A DNA stretch of 64,000 bases from Symsagittifera roscoffensis (Eukaryota; Xenacoelomorpha; Acoela; Convolutidae). Positions 51,070 through 63,000 of this stretch are shown in pieces; the stretch's first letter is position 1, and each line of letters opens with the position of its first letter. The translations under genes and the position numbers were made by a program. Under the pieces are notes generated by a model. It was not told the DNA's origin and ran no database searches. It was given only the letters and a program-made list of their open reading frames with translations. The stretch is taken from positions 14,388,027-14,452,026 of the forward strand of contig NC_087068.1 in NCBI RefSeq assembly GCF_963678635.1. The letters run 5' to 3'.

Positions 51070-51499
51070 CAAAACTGCTCGTAACAGGGCGAAGCCCTGA
51101 ATCTTCCGACTGCCTTTTAAGGTTTATGGAGCAGTAATAACATTAAAAAATTAAATGTAATAAAACAAAATGAAATTTTTTTTCTTCTAAAATTTGATTT
51201 TTCTTAAATTAAATCATCCCCCCACACGCCATATAAAGTACAAAAGAATAGATTTTGCTCATTGTAACAAATCAATTATGGTAACTATCTTTCTTTCAAC
51301 CAATTTGGAACGATTTATAAGACGGATTAAATCTCCGCTTACGCGTTAATAGCGCGAAATATATTGCACGTTAATTGTCCCAAATTGGTCAAAATGGCCA
51401 AAATGGCAATCTTTAAACCCTCATAACTTTACAAAAAATGATCACAGGTGAAATATTTTTTCAAATTTAAGCTCAGGACAACAATACCTTTTGAATGAT
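51070..51499 (-). repeat. Hairpin-ended repeat interrupted by retroelement copy 2
   Basis: A reverse-oriented copy that stops abruptly after 'ccttttgaatgat' at the LTR of retroelement copy 2. The missing ~95 bases of its 5' end should reappear after the far end of that element, outside the window. Confidence 0.8.
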
Positions 51500-51909
51500 T
51501 GAGTTATGACCGAGTTGGTTAACTCATAGAGTAATTTCGGATAGGGTACACCGTCTGCTCGTCACGCTATCTTATTTTCGGCCGGATAGATTCGTGCAAC
51601 TTCTTAGTCTAATACCGATCCTAATCTTACTCTTATACTATCTAGTCTCAGGTTGTTTAACTAGTCTCTGCTAGGCTCAATAGATCTAGGGTATACTGGT
51701 TTATTGCGGTTGCTGAAGTGCTCGGGAGAGTCCAACTAATTTCTAAGTTAAATTCAAATCTCTCTGGTGCTGAAATTACAAGTAACTTCAGCACTTACAA
51801 ATAAGTGGGTTGTTAGTTAGATGGATCATGATTGGTTAATATTAAATACTTTACATTGGTAAAACATTTAATTTATCCAATCATAAAATGTAGTTTAGAT
51901 CAGGTTCCA
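51500..51909 (-). repeat. LTR (3' LTR in element orientation), copy 2
   Basis: 410 bp with the same TG...CA ends, stem-loop and AATAAA as the copy 1 LTRs. It differs mainly in the first ~25 bases on the + strand. Confidence 0.92.
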
Positions 51910-53527
51910 CCCATCCGGGTTTTACAGAGTTTTTTAGAATAGTTCTTCTGCAATTCGAAGGATGGATGATGGACGTTTGTTTTTGGCGAACATCATAATT
52001 TTCTTCCGTTTCCTCTTTTGTTAGGGAAGTTCCAGGAAGCTGGAGTTAGAGACGTAAGACGTTGTGTTCTTCTTGTGACAACGACTAAGTCTTCGCAACA
52101 AACTCAAATCTGATTTCAGAATGGTTGGCTATGTCAGGTTTTTCTGTTCTTCGTGGAGAACTTCTTTTGTGTCTGATCTAGCTTGGGAATGGCGTGGAGA
52201 TTGTGCGTGGAGGGGATGCCTGGTTACTCGGATCTGTACGTATACTTGAACATCGAGGTGGTCATTGGTCTAGTTCAATGAAGTCCTTTTCTGCGAGGTC
52301 AAGTCGTACTCTAAATCCTTTGAGTTGTGATTGTGAGCGGCATATCGATTGTAGTTGGTCATTCTCTCTCGAGTGTAGTGGGGTCGTCTTGTCTTTTGAT
52401 GTTCGTCCTTGGTGTTGTATTCTGATCTATATATTGCATCATGTGATTTTACATTTTATAAAACTTTTATTAGTTTAATATTTTTTAATAATGATTTTAG
52501 TTAGTTGTTTTCACAAAAGCTTTTTGTTTTAGTTCGAGTTATTTTGAAGAGTTACTCACCCTTGAGTAGCTCTTATTAAAAATAGAGGTGTGGTCACAAA
52601 GCGTGGATGTAGCGCGGTGGGTTAGGCCGGCTATAGAGCATGCTCAGGACGTCCTTCCTGGTGGGTTAGGCCAGGAGTGGGAGTATGATTTCATGCGGTT
52701 TTTGTGAGGGGTCCTGTTATGTGACAACGTTTTATGTTGGGTTTGTTGTGGTCTTACTTATGTCTTGTTGGTTATGTACTTTTTCCAAAAAGCAAATTGT
52801 TTGTGGTATGGGTTTGTCTTTCGACTTTTTTGTGTTTTATTATTTCTTTCTTAGACTTTGTAATAGTCTTCAAAAGAATAAATTATCCAGTTTTAAACTG
52901 GGTTAATCCGGTTTGGGTACCGTTGGTTTCCTTTTCTAAGTCATGCTGTTATTCTATGATTTGTGGTATTTAGTGAGCTGCGTTGGTTAGTTTTGTTTAG
53001 TATATGATTCCTTTCCAACCGGGTTAAAGGAAAATTTGAAACATGTTATTTTATGTTAGAGTTGTTGAGTGTGAAAACTTGAAACTGAAATTCATTATTT
53101 TAAACAATTCTTCGTGGGCGAGCTGTGCGAGTGTGGATAGAATTTCTGTGCGAATGAATGAAAATATCAAAAGGTTAGTACTGCATTTGCATTTATTTAA
53201 TTTACTACATAGAATTTAGAAATTTACTGCTAGTCATGGGGGAATATTAAGATACAAATTTTCATCATAATTAGATTTACTGCTTTGGGGGAAAATATTA
53301 TAGATGAATTTACTGCATTGATATTAAATTTAGAAATTTATAAGTGTAAGAGATTAATAGAATTTTAAAATTGTTTGATGAAAATTGTGATTTTTATTGT
53401 TTCTTTTGTGGTTTTTGTAGGTGATTGTCGGATGAAAGCTAAAAATCTAAGGAAAACATGAATAAAGAATGGTGAGTTTTTAATACTGTAATTAGTTAGT
53501 AATATTTACTTAATTCATACTTACCTG
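51910..53527 (-). other. 3' non-coding region of retroelement copy 2
   Basis: Matches 17259-18804 of copy 1, including the long stem-loop (52547-52574). It has a ~60-base insertion relative to copy 1 near 52020-52075 and a rapidly diverged patch just after the ORF Y stop (about 53320-53420). Confidence 0.65.
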
Positions 53528-55330
53528 TTAGTCGTCGGGGAAAAAACCGTGGGGGAAGATGTCGTGAATTAGTTCTGAAGTTGTTAGTAGTTTAGCTAGA
53601 ATGCGGATGATATTTTTAGTCTGAAGCAGTGGCCAAAGCAATTGAAGTGCCTTAATAGTGGTTAGTTCTTCAGTGCCTACTGCAAACTCATAAGGTGTGT
53701 TTTGGATTAAGTTATATAATTTGTGATTAAATTTAGTGTTGTGGATGAATTCTAAAATTGGGATTTCTATAGGTTGTACAAACTCGTGCGGGATAAGGAA
53801 GGGTCGAGATTCTTCGGCGTTGAAGGTCTTGGTGATGGGGCAGAAAATGTACATTTGGGTTATGGGGTCATAATTACGAAGAATACCATGGAGGTTAGTG
53901 TCTTTAATACAATATGTGAAATTTAGGAAAAATGGTGAAGTGTATTTGGAATTAATGAATTGAAAACAATGGTGTGGTTGTCTAGAGGGTGTGTGTAGGT
54001 CAAAGTGATTTTGGATGAAGCGATAATAACTATATGTGTGGGTTTGTTTAGTGCGCAACATAATATCGTGTGAGCAGTGTAAATCTCTTTCGTGTGGTGC
54101 AAGGAAATGAAAGGTTAGTGAAAATATTTGGAAGCGTTCTTTAAAACTTTCGTATGCTTGTGTGTCTGTTAGTGCTTCTGAAATAATATGATCAAACTTT
54201 CGGTCGAAGATGTTTAGTGTAAATACATATGGTGTCTTGATGAAAAATTTCTCGGTGATTTGTGGATTAGCGAAGCGATCGTCGTCTAAGAATTGATCTT
54301 GGTTAGCTCTGATGATGTTGTGATCGTAGTATTCTAGTGTATATTCATTAGCTCTTGGTGCAGTGTGTATTTTTAGTGATTTTTTATATCCAACGTAAGT
54401 AAACTGTCTAGCGGTTAGTGGTGTAGTGAGTCGATATAGCATGTCCGTATTTCGCTCTATATCGATTTGAGTGTTAGATAAAGGTAAGCAAAGAGGATTA
54501 GTAAAATGATAATATGAGGTCCAAGAGAGAGTGGGCATTAAAACGTATTCATCTACGAAGTTGCGTGTTTCGTTAGTGTCGTGGGGGGTGTTTAAGGTGT
54601 ATTGTGGGAATGAGGGTAAGGTGATGGCTAAAAATTCTTTTGTGTTAGTATGCTTGGGGTGGTTGATTTATTCACGGGCTGTTCCTGGTTTTGCTGGGAA
54701 AGGATGGTTGGGGAACTTTCTTTTAAAAGTGCGGTAAGCTCTATTAGTGTTGAGTGAAGATATAGTGGATGTGGATGATGGTGTTAATGATTCAGTATAA
54801 TTTGAAGAGGGTGTAGGGGGATTGGATGAATTTGTAGTGGAGGAGATTTGGTTTATGGTCTGGGTGTTAAGGTGGTAGGGTTGTTGTTGGAGGGTAATAA
54901 AATTATCTAGCTCTGGGGAGATTCGGGGTGTGTCTGGAGAATAAGATGATTGGTCAGAATGGTGTGAGGAGTAGGTTGGGGTAACTTGGGAAGCATAAGA
55001 GGGTGTGGAAGTGGTTGGGTCAGGGTTATTGGACAATATGGGTTGAAAAGGAGGTTGAGAAAAATTAGAAGGGTTATGAAAATTATTGGATGGGGATGGT
55101 TCTGAGTCGGCAAATTCATCGGGGGTTTCAATATTCGGGTTATTGAGTTGTGAGATGGAATATAAAACTGAGATGTGTGAATTAGTATCGGAATTCATGC
55201 CTGATGTTACATTACTAGATGGAAAATCGGGTGGCGGAAAAGCAAAAAGTGGTATTATTGGGATTGGGGAGGTAAGATTGGTTGGGTGGGAATTTGATCG
55301 GTGTAGTGATCCAAGTTGGCGGCTCATCAT
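53528..55330 (-). pseudogene. ORF Y, ~600-codon accessory gene with one in-frame stop (copy 2)
   Basis: ATG at 55330 (two ATGs in a row, the first overlapping the Env TGA). The frame is open to 53528 apart from a TAA at 54670-54668 (codon 221). The apparent 220-aa and 336-aa ORFs are therefore in the same frame and belong to one gene. Copy 1 has a sense codon at this stop, and copy 2 has a sense codon where copy 1 has its TGA. The C-terminal 336 residues match copy 1 almost everywhere, which would suit selection on the protein or just recent common origin. Function unknown. Confidence 0.75.
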
Positions 55331-57941
55331 GGGCTAAAAAAATGATTATTTTGAGACTGAAAAGCGGTGGTATGGGGTTGTTCAATAATTTGTTCATAAG
55401 TATTATCATCTTGTGACTGGTGTGTCATTATATGTTGAATGGGACTTTGTGATGTGGTGAGTCGAAAATTTGGATTATGTGTGATGGCTAAGTTTCGAAA
55501 ATTTCGTGGGACTAGGGATAGTGGATGGTTATTTGGTAGGGGTGGTAATTGTGGTGCCGTTGGCGTTATGTCTACATTGTTATGTTCTTCGTCGTATGTA
55601 TTTTGTCGTGTTGCTATTTTTGTGTTATATTCCTTTATTTGTGCGTCTAAAAGAATTTTGTTTATAGATTTAGAAAAGATTCCAAAAAATCCTGCAAAGA
55701 GTATGCGTGCTACACTTGCTTGTCGATTGACCTGTGTGTGTATAGCACATGTGTTGTAGATTCCTTTTAAAAGTGAGAAAAGAAATCCAATAAAGTTAAA
55801 CATTGCGTATAAAATAGTCAATTTTTCTAAGATGTAGTAGGGCCATCCTAGAAAATCGAGGATCTCATTTTTGAGTGTAACAAAGCTAAAAATGTTAATT
55901 GGTGATATATCTTGGGGACGGTATTTTTCACCGTTTAGATATATATAATCTTTAATGTCTTTAAAATATCCGCTATAGTCTTGCGTGTAGATATCGGCAA
56001 ATCCTGCGGTTTCTGCAAGTTTGCGTAAATTTTGGTCTATTGATTGTCTTTGTATAGTGTCCATTTGTGTTAATAATTCTTGGAATTGTTGTGTTCTAAT
56101 GTGATGTTGAATATCTGATTTTGAATAGATTCCTATTGATTGTAAGTCTATATTTGGGTTTCGGGCAATAGCGCGAATGCTTTCTGGTGAAAATTTTTTG
56201 AGTGGTTGCATTAATGTGGGGTATGGAGTGAGAAGATAATATTTATTTTCATCAGGGTTTAGTTGTACTACATTGTGGCTGTTTTCTGATCCACATGGGA
56301 CTGCGGTATCCCAGAAATAGGTTCTTCGTGAAAGTGTATCCACGAAATGTACTTTATTCTTATAAAAGATAGGGATTCTTTTATAACATCGTTTATCTTC
56401 AAAAACGTATAGTGGTGATACTTTTTTAGTACAAGTATAAAACCATAAGATGTTTCCTTCATAGTCTAAAAAATTTGATCTATTTCCAGATAATAAGTAT
56501 CCTGCATAGGGTATTTTTAATACTGCTAGTGCAAGTGATTGTAATATTTGTGTTCGTTCTAATTCGCATAGGTGGTGTGGTGTTTCTAATTCGGAGAGTG
56601 ACATTTCTTGAAAAATTCGGCTAATTGTATAATCTAGTTTCATATCTAAATGAATATCATAGTGGATATTACCGAAATATGTAGTATTCATTAGTGATAA
56701 TTCTTGTAAGCGTGTGCTTCTGGTGTCATGGGGTTTTAGATGTCACCAGGTTGTCCGTTGCTTTTTTCAAAATTAACTGGTATATAGGATGTTCCTTCGT
56801 TTAGAGGATGACCTGTGGCATATGGGTCGATTTTTACTTTTCCAGTGGTCATGTCGAATCCTTTTTCGTATTCAACTAATATTTCAGAATATTGTGTTCT
56901 GTGAAGTGGATTCCTGTATTTACATGCAAGTTCTGTTTCTTGATATATTTGGAAACGTGTCAATTTGTTTTCTATATTGTCTATGTTTCTAAAATTAGAA
57001 CTTAGTTTTCGTGATGGATGGACTTGTTCATAAGGAATTGATTGTATGAAATATTTTTCGTGAAATTTTATCATACGAGCGTGTATTTTTGCTACTTGAA
57101 ATGTTGTACATGTATCTTCGGGGAACCAAACAATTGTTGCTTGTGTTCTTGTTGTAGGGTCGCAATATCCTTGATCATTTTTACAAGGTAGTCGGATTCC
57201 TTGATAGATCATTGTATTATCAGATAAATCTCGTGTGAGTTGTATTTTTTCGAGTTGTATTTTCCAATCGAAAAACATTATTTCTTGGTATCCTTTATTT
57301 TTTGTGTCTGCTTTGCAGTTTGATGGGTCATTTATACCAATGTGTGGTATCCAATGTTTATCGTGTAGGTCATAGGTTAATCGTCCGTGTGCGCCGTTAT
57401 ACGGGTATTTTTCGTCTAGTTTTATATGTCCTTGGTGTCTTTCAAGTTGTGATTGATGTACAGAGTCTGGAAAAACTTGAAAATTAACTAACTTTCTTTG
57501 GGAGTTTTTATTTTGTGTGATGTTTAGTCTAAGTAATTCATTTTTACAATCGTCGGGATTGAGATGTAAAAGACGTTCTATATTACTTTGATAGAATGAT
57601 TCATGGTCAAGTCGGTTTTTGTTTCCGTTCGAGACTTGTGAACAATGTACTTTCTTTTCGGAAAATGTTGCTGTGAATTTATAACCTGTAACTGTTGTTG
57701 CTCGGGCTTTTGAATAGAGTGTTGCTATTACATCTGTGGTTTCTATAGCTTGTGGTTCTGTTTCACATTGTGATACTTGATTTATTGCATATTTATGTAG
57801 TGTTTTTTGTTCATTTTCTTCGCAATCGTAATGTGTTACTAATAAATCTTGTGGTCCTGTACGGGGGGAAGGGTTTATGTTTTGATTTGAGGTTACTAGA
57901 AAAAGGAGTTGGAAAAAAATTAATAATTTTAGAATATACAT
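55327..57941 (-). pseudogene. env: Envelope-like gene with a single-base frameshift (copy 2)
   Basis: The signal peptide and ~395 residues of ectodomain (57941 down to about 56744) match copy 1. One base fewer than copy 1 near 56744 then shifts the frame, ending it at 56736. The rest, with both membrane segments, is open in the new frame down to 55327, and shows an internal ATG at 56691 that would give 454 residues without a signal peptide. As it stands no full-length envelope protein can be made from this copy. The stop lies one codon earlier than in copy 1. Confidence 0.85.
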
Positions 57942-59062
57942 GTGTATGATAATCCTGAGTATGGGTTATAAAATGTAATGTAACCAATTGTGTTTTTGGT
58001 ATATCTGTCGTATTTATATATTACTTCAGTAGTTATAAACGGTGGTGGTAGTGATTGAGCTGTTATGTTAGGTGGGTTTAATGGGTAGGGATGTTGTGTA
58101 ATATTGTTTAATTTAACTGTGATTTCAAACTTTAATTGTAAACTGTTTTGTTGGAGTATTTGAATATTGTGATCACGGATATCGTTGTGAATATCTTGGC
58201 GATATTGTAATCTATTAAGTGCCCAGTTATGAAGGCGGTTACTTTCCTGATGTTGTCCAAATAATGGTGGAGGTGCTGTAAATGTATTCCAATCTAATCT
58301 TAAAGGAATATTTGTTAATGATTGTTCTCGGTATCTTGCGTCGAGGTTGTTTGGAAAAGTTAAGTTAAAAGGTGTCGGTGAGATTTGACTAATTGATGGT
58401 GTTGATGGGAGTGATAATGTTTCGGGTAGTGATGAAGATGTTGTATCTGTAGAAATGTCTATGGGGTCATTGACTAAATTTGGTTCACCTTGTGTGAATG
58501 AATGTGTAGTCCAATATGGCAGTCGTGATGTTAGGTTTGGGGGGTTAAAAGGATTTTCTCGTGCTTGTTCAGATGTTGGTGTTGAACCTAAGTAATCTGA
58601 GGGTAGACTTGAAGTGCTTCGTTGTGAAAAAAGTGTAGGAGTTTCTGGTGTGATACCAGTGGTGTTTTCTGGAGTGGTTTGTGATGGTGATTGAGGTATT
58701 TCGAAATGAACTCGGGGAGTTTGAAAATTTCTATTTCGTCGAGGATGTATAATTTGTCTATTTATTTCTGTTGTGTTTTGGTTTTGACTAAGGTTTCGTA
58801 TTCTACTTAGTTCTTGTGGTAGTGTTGGGTAAAGATTATATGTTGGTTCACTTAGAGATGCTTGTCGTTGAACTGGTTCTAGTGGTTCAGATAAACGAGC
58901 GTGCCGTTCTTCAAAAGTGTATGGATTATCTTGAAAAGAAATTCGTGTAGATGTTTGAGGATTTTGAGTAGTTGAAGGTGGTGTTGGGTTATCTTGGGAT
59001 GATGTCGGTGAAGACTGATTCTGTGACTGTTGGGTAGCAATTTTTGATGGATTTTTGAATTG
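57929..59062 (-). CDS. ORF X, 377 codons fully open, no ATG (copy 2)
   Basis: I read this frame triplet by triplet from the TAA at 59065-59063 to the TAA at 57931-57929 and found no stop and no ATG. The same Pro/Ser/Thr/Gln/Asn-rich first half and less biased second half as copy 1, with a one-codon difference in a Thr/Ser run. An open frame this long in AT-rich DNA is unlikely by chance, which supports a real protein whose start lies on another exon or is non-AUG. The end overlaps the env start by 13 bases. Confidence 0.65.
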   Translation of the reverse strand, partial: QFKNPSKIATQQSQNQSSPTSSQDNPTPPSTTQNPQTSTRISFQDNPYTFEERHARLSEPLEPVQRQASLSEPTYNLYPTLPQELSRIRNLSQNQNTTEINRQIIHPRRNRNFQTPRVHFEIPQSPSQTTPENTTGITPETPTLFSQRSTSSLPSDYLGSTPTSEQARENPFNPPNLTSRLPYWTTHSFTQGEPNLVNDPIDISTDTTSSSLPETLSLPSTPSISQISPTPFNLTFPNNLDARYREQSLTNIPLRLDWNTFTAPPPLFGQHQESNRLHNWALNRLQYRQDIHNDIRDHNIQILQQNSLQLKFEITVKLNNITQHPYPLNPPNITAQSLPPPFITTEVIYKYDRYTKNTIGYITFYNPYSGLSYTCIF

Positions 59063-59067
59063 TTACT

Positions 59068-59256
59068 TTAGTGGGAAGGTTTATGTTTATTATAGTATTC
59101 TTCCAAAAAAAGAATTAGAAGGATTGTTGCTAGGGCAAATGTGAAGATTGCTTTCTTTATACATTTACATATTGTCAAAATGAGGGATGATAAAAATGTT
59201 ATGAAAATTACAAACAATAAAAAAATATCGGTTCTACTGAAAATTGTTCGTATCAT
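59068..59256 (-). CDS. Small hydrophobic protein b, 62 aa (copy 2)
   Basis: Same length and two-span topology as the copy 1 protein. Differences lie mostly in the second membrane segment (hydrophobic swaps). ATG overlaps the stop of protein a as ATGA. Confidence 0.62.
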   Translation of the reverse strand: MIRTIFSRTDIFLLFVIFITFLSSLILTICKCIKKAIFTFALATILLILFLEEYYNKHKPSH

Positions 59257-59483
59257 TTAGACAAGTTATATGACTCGTACCTGTGGATGTAATCAAGGGT
59301 TTTGGAAAGTTGGAGGAATAGTTCGAGTATAGTGTAGAAAATTAAAAAAATGTTACAAAAAATGATTAGGATTATTAGAAAAGATTCAAGTATATCAAAA
59401 AGAAATATTATAAAGGTTTCAAGTATTGTAAAAAAATGTTTAAGATTTATGAGTATTTGAGTAACTGATTGAGAGAAGAGCAT
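59253..59483 (-). CDS. Small hydrophobic protein a, 76 aa (copy 2)
   Basis: Same length and hydrophobic pattern as in copy 1, with several substitutions clustered near both ends. It is directly preceded by the stop of the 50-codon ATG-less frame (59636-59484), as in copy 1. Confidence 0.6.
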   Translation of the reverse strand: MLFSQSVTQILINLKHFFTILETFIIFLFDILESFLIILIIFCNIFLIFYTILELFLQLSKTLDYIHRYESYNLSK

Positions 59484-60083
59484 TTAAGAAATGATCTCTT
59501 GGTCGAATATTTTTTGCTGTTTGAGGCGATTTTCTAGTGTGGTCGGATTATTTATTAGTTTTTTGACAAGTGGGTTGAGTTTTGTAAAAAATTGTTGGGG
59601 GCAATTTTCATGGTGACTGGGAGGTCGTCTTTTTCTTTATTTTTGTTTGTCAAATGATCCGGGGTATGGTGAGATTTTTATACTTTAGGCTAATTAAAAT
59701 GTTCATTTTGTTACTTTAGGCTAAGTTAACAAATTTGCTTTGGGGGTATTCGTGGTCTGAGTTGGGGAAATTTTGTTGATCTTTGGGTTATTAGATAAGG
59801 GAGGGGTACGGTATTATGGTGATATTTATTTTAGTTGTCAAGTTGGAGTGGTTTGCTTATTTTTGACCTGGAGGTCGTAAAGTTATAGTTATAGATGTGC
59901 CTGGAGTTCTATATGATTCGTCTAATTGGTCTTAGTTTGAGTTAGAGAAAGTGACGGATTGGATGAATCCTATTGGTCTATTTTGAACTAGAATTATTAC
60001 GTACTTGTCAGCATGTTATTTTGAAAAATGTAAATGAAAAATGTTTCGGAGGTTTCAAGATTGTGAAGTATAAAGTCTTAAAA
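59484..60083 (-). other. Pol-to-accessory spacer of retroelement copy 2
   Basis: Matches 24756-25355 of copy 1. It includes the conserved 50-codon frame without ATG (59636-59484) next to protein a. No other ORF. Confidence 0.45.
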
Positions 60084-63000
60084 TTACTTTTTAAATTCTA
60101 CTTTCTTTAATATTTTAGATTGGGGGATGAACATTTTGTAGTTTTTACGTGGTTGATTTCGGAGTCTTGTTGTTTTTCTATGTTCTGATTTGTCTATTTC
60201 TTCTTGGGGTATTATTTGTTCTGTCATTTTTCTATTTTTTCTTTGCTTTTGGGATTCTTTATGGTCTAGATTTTTTGTAGTGTTTTTGGTAGCGGTTGGT
60301 TTTGTGTTTTGATTTTCGGTAGGGTTATCATTTTGTTCTGTATTTTTCAGATGTGGTTCGTTTTGAACTATTTTTAATCCTGTGAAGGAATATAATTGGG
60401 TTAATTCGCGGAGTGCGTATTCTTTTGGGTAGTAAGGTAATAGGTTGTTTCGGTGCTGAACGATTTCTTTTTTATTGGAGTCGGTAATTTTATATATGAC
60501 ATCAGTGGGTCTTGCAATTATTTGGTAGGGTCCTTTTCGGAGGGGTTGTAATTTTTTAGAAATTCCTTTTTGAGTATTAAAATTAGGTATGAGAACAAAT
60601 GTTCCAATTTTTAAATCGGAAGCTGGTGTAAAACGTGAATTGATTTGTTCATTAATGTTTTGTCTTTGTAATAACTTTTTTGTTATTTTTTGATAAATTT
60701 CATTGTGTTTTTTATCTCTATTTAGAATCCATTCGGTGTGTGTACCGGAGGCTAGTTTAAGAATTTGTGGGTGATGAAAATGATCTTCATCGTGTGTATG
60801 TAAAGGTAGGTTATAACAAATTGAGTCTTTATTTGGTTGACAATAACCTTGTGCGTTTTTATGAGAATTCGCTGTAAACATTATTGGTTTGCGTGGCTTT
60901 TGGTTAAAAACCATTTCGTATGGTGACATTCCTAAAGTTGTCGTAATTTGTGAATTATATGCTAAGGGAAATAATTTTACATCTGCTGACCATTCGGTAT
61001 ATTTTGTATCATTTCCGTTGATGATACATCTAAGATATTCTTGTAATGAACGATTCATACCTTCGACTAAGCCGTTTGTCCAAGGTGCATGAGATGTACG
61101 TGGTTTGTGTTTAATGTTATATAAATGACATAGTGTGATAATTTCATTATTTATGAATTCTGTACCGTTGTCTGTAACTAAAATTTCTGGTAGTCCGAAT
61201 GTTGCTATCCAGTGTTCATAGAGTGTTGTGTAAGCGTAATAAGCGTTACAATGTGGTACTGGGTTAAGTGCTACATAATGTGTAAATGCGTCAACAATTA
61301 CCATAATGTAGGAGTTTCCTTCTGATGAGGGTGAAATTGGTCCTTTAGTATCAAATGAGATACGATGATTAAAGTACAAACTTTGTCCTTTAAAATCTTG
61401 TTTTTGTGCTATTTGTTTTTGATTTGGGTAAGGTTTATTTAGTTGACATACTATACAGTCATTGCATAGTACTTTTATCCAAATTGGTGCATTTGGGAAA
61501 TAAAAGTTTTGTATAAAATTTGAATATGTTTTCTCTGATCCAGAGTGTCCTTTAATATTTTGTGTATGTGAAATATTAAAAGCTATAAGAATCATACTTA
61601 AAGGGAGACATGGAACTGTAGATTCATTCAGGTTATACTCTAAAAGGTCTGTATTTTCGTTAATTGTTGTGTTGTTAAATTTGCGAAAGTATCGGAGGAG
61701 TGTTTTGTTTCCTAGAATGGTTGAATCTGCTTTGATAGGTTTAGTTTTATATTTGTGCCATGATTTCAGTTGTCGAATTACTGGGTCAAGGTTTTGATAT
61801 TGTTTCAGTGTTGAAATTGTAATTATTTCTGTTGGGGGGAGAAAAATGTTTTCGATTTCTAATTTAGATAAGGGTATTTTATCAAGTGGGTCGTGAAGGT
61901 CAAAAACTTGATTTATTGTGTATTTTGAATCATTTGTTTGTGGTCCTGATAAATTTATTTTATCAGTTAAATCTTCTTTTTCAATTAGTGGAAAATGGTC
62001 TTTCTTAGGCGGGTGTTGTTTTGTTCGTTTTTGTTGGGTGTTATTTTTTATCCATTGAGAATATGGGATTGGTTTGAAAGTTGATGTTCCAAGTAAATCA
62101 ACTTCATAATGATTATTTTGACAATCTAAATAAAGTGGGAAATGTTGTAAATTATTTATTTGTGATTGTTCAATATCAGTTTTTACTGCATATTTGCATT
62201 CCAATCGGGGTGATGTTTCGTTTTCTGCAAGGTAGAATTTTATGTTTTTGGGTATTTCAACTGTTGTTTTTCGTGTAAGTAATTCAGGTGGTGTATTTCG
62301 ACTTAAGGTGTCTGGTAATGCAAGATTTTTTCCTGCAGTCCAAACTATATGTAAGTTTGGAAATTTCATTAGAATTAGTTGAAATCTGTAAACTCGGTGG
62401 TTTGGGTTAGATTTTTGTGTAAAGAGAAAGATGATTGGTTTATGGTCTGTGAATAGAACTGTTGGATGTTTTGATCCAAGTATCAGAAATTCATATTCTG
62501 TCAGTGTATATATTATGGCTGTACATTCTCTCATTAGAGTTGAGAGTCGTAGCTCTGCTTGAGTGAATAATCGAGAATTTGCTGATATGAGGTTCATTTT
62601 ATTTGTACCATTATGTGATTGTAATAGTGCTGCACCGATGCCAAAGTTCGAAGCATCGCACATTGCATAAAATGGTTGATTTGAATCTGGAATTGTGTTT
62701 GAAATTTGTTCAGTTAAAAATTTCTTTATTTCTTCAAATCGTGTTTGATGTTCTATGTTCCATTCAAAGTTATTTTGTTGTCTAAGGATGTTATAAAATG
62801 GTCGTAGATATAATTGCATTTTATAAACATATTTACTTAAAAAGTTTAACATTCCAAGAAATTCTTGGATTTTCTTTTTATTTGTTGGTGGTTGAAGTTT
62901 TTGAATAGCGTCAATGCGTGATTTCAATGGAGTGATTGTTTTTCTTTCTATATTATGTCCTAAGAATTTAACTCTTGTCAAAAAGAAGTGTGATTTATCG

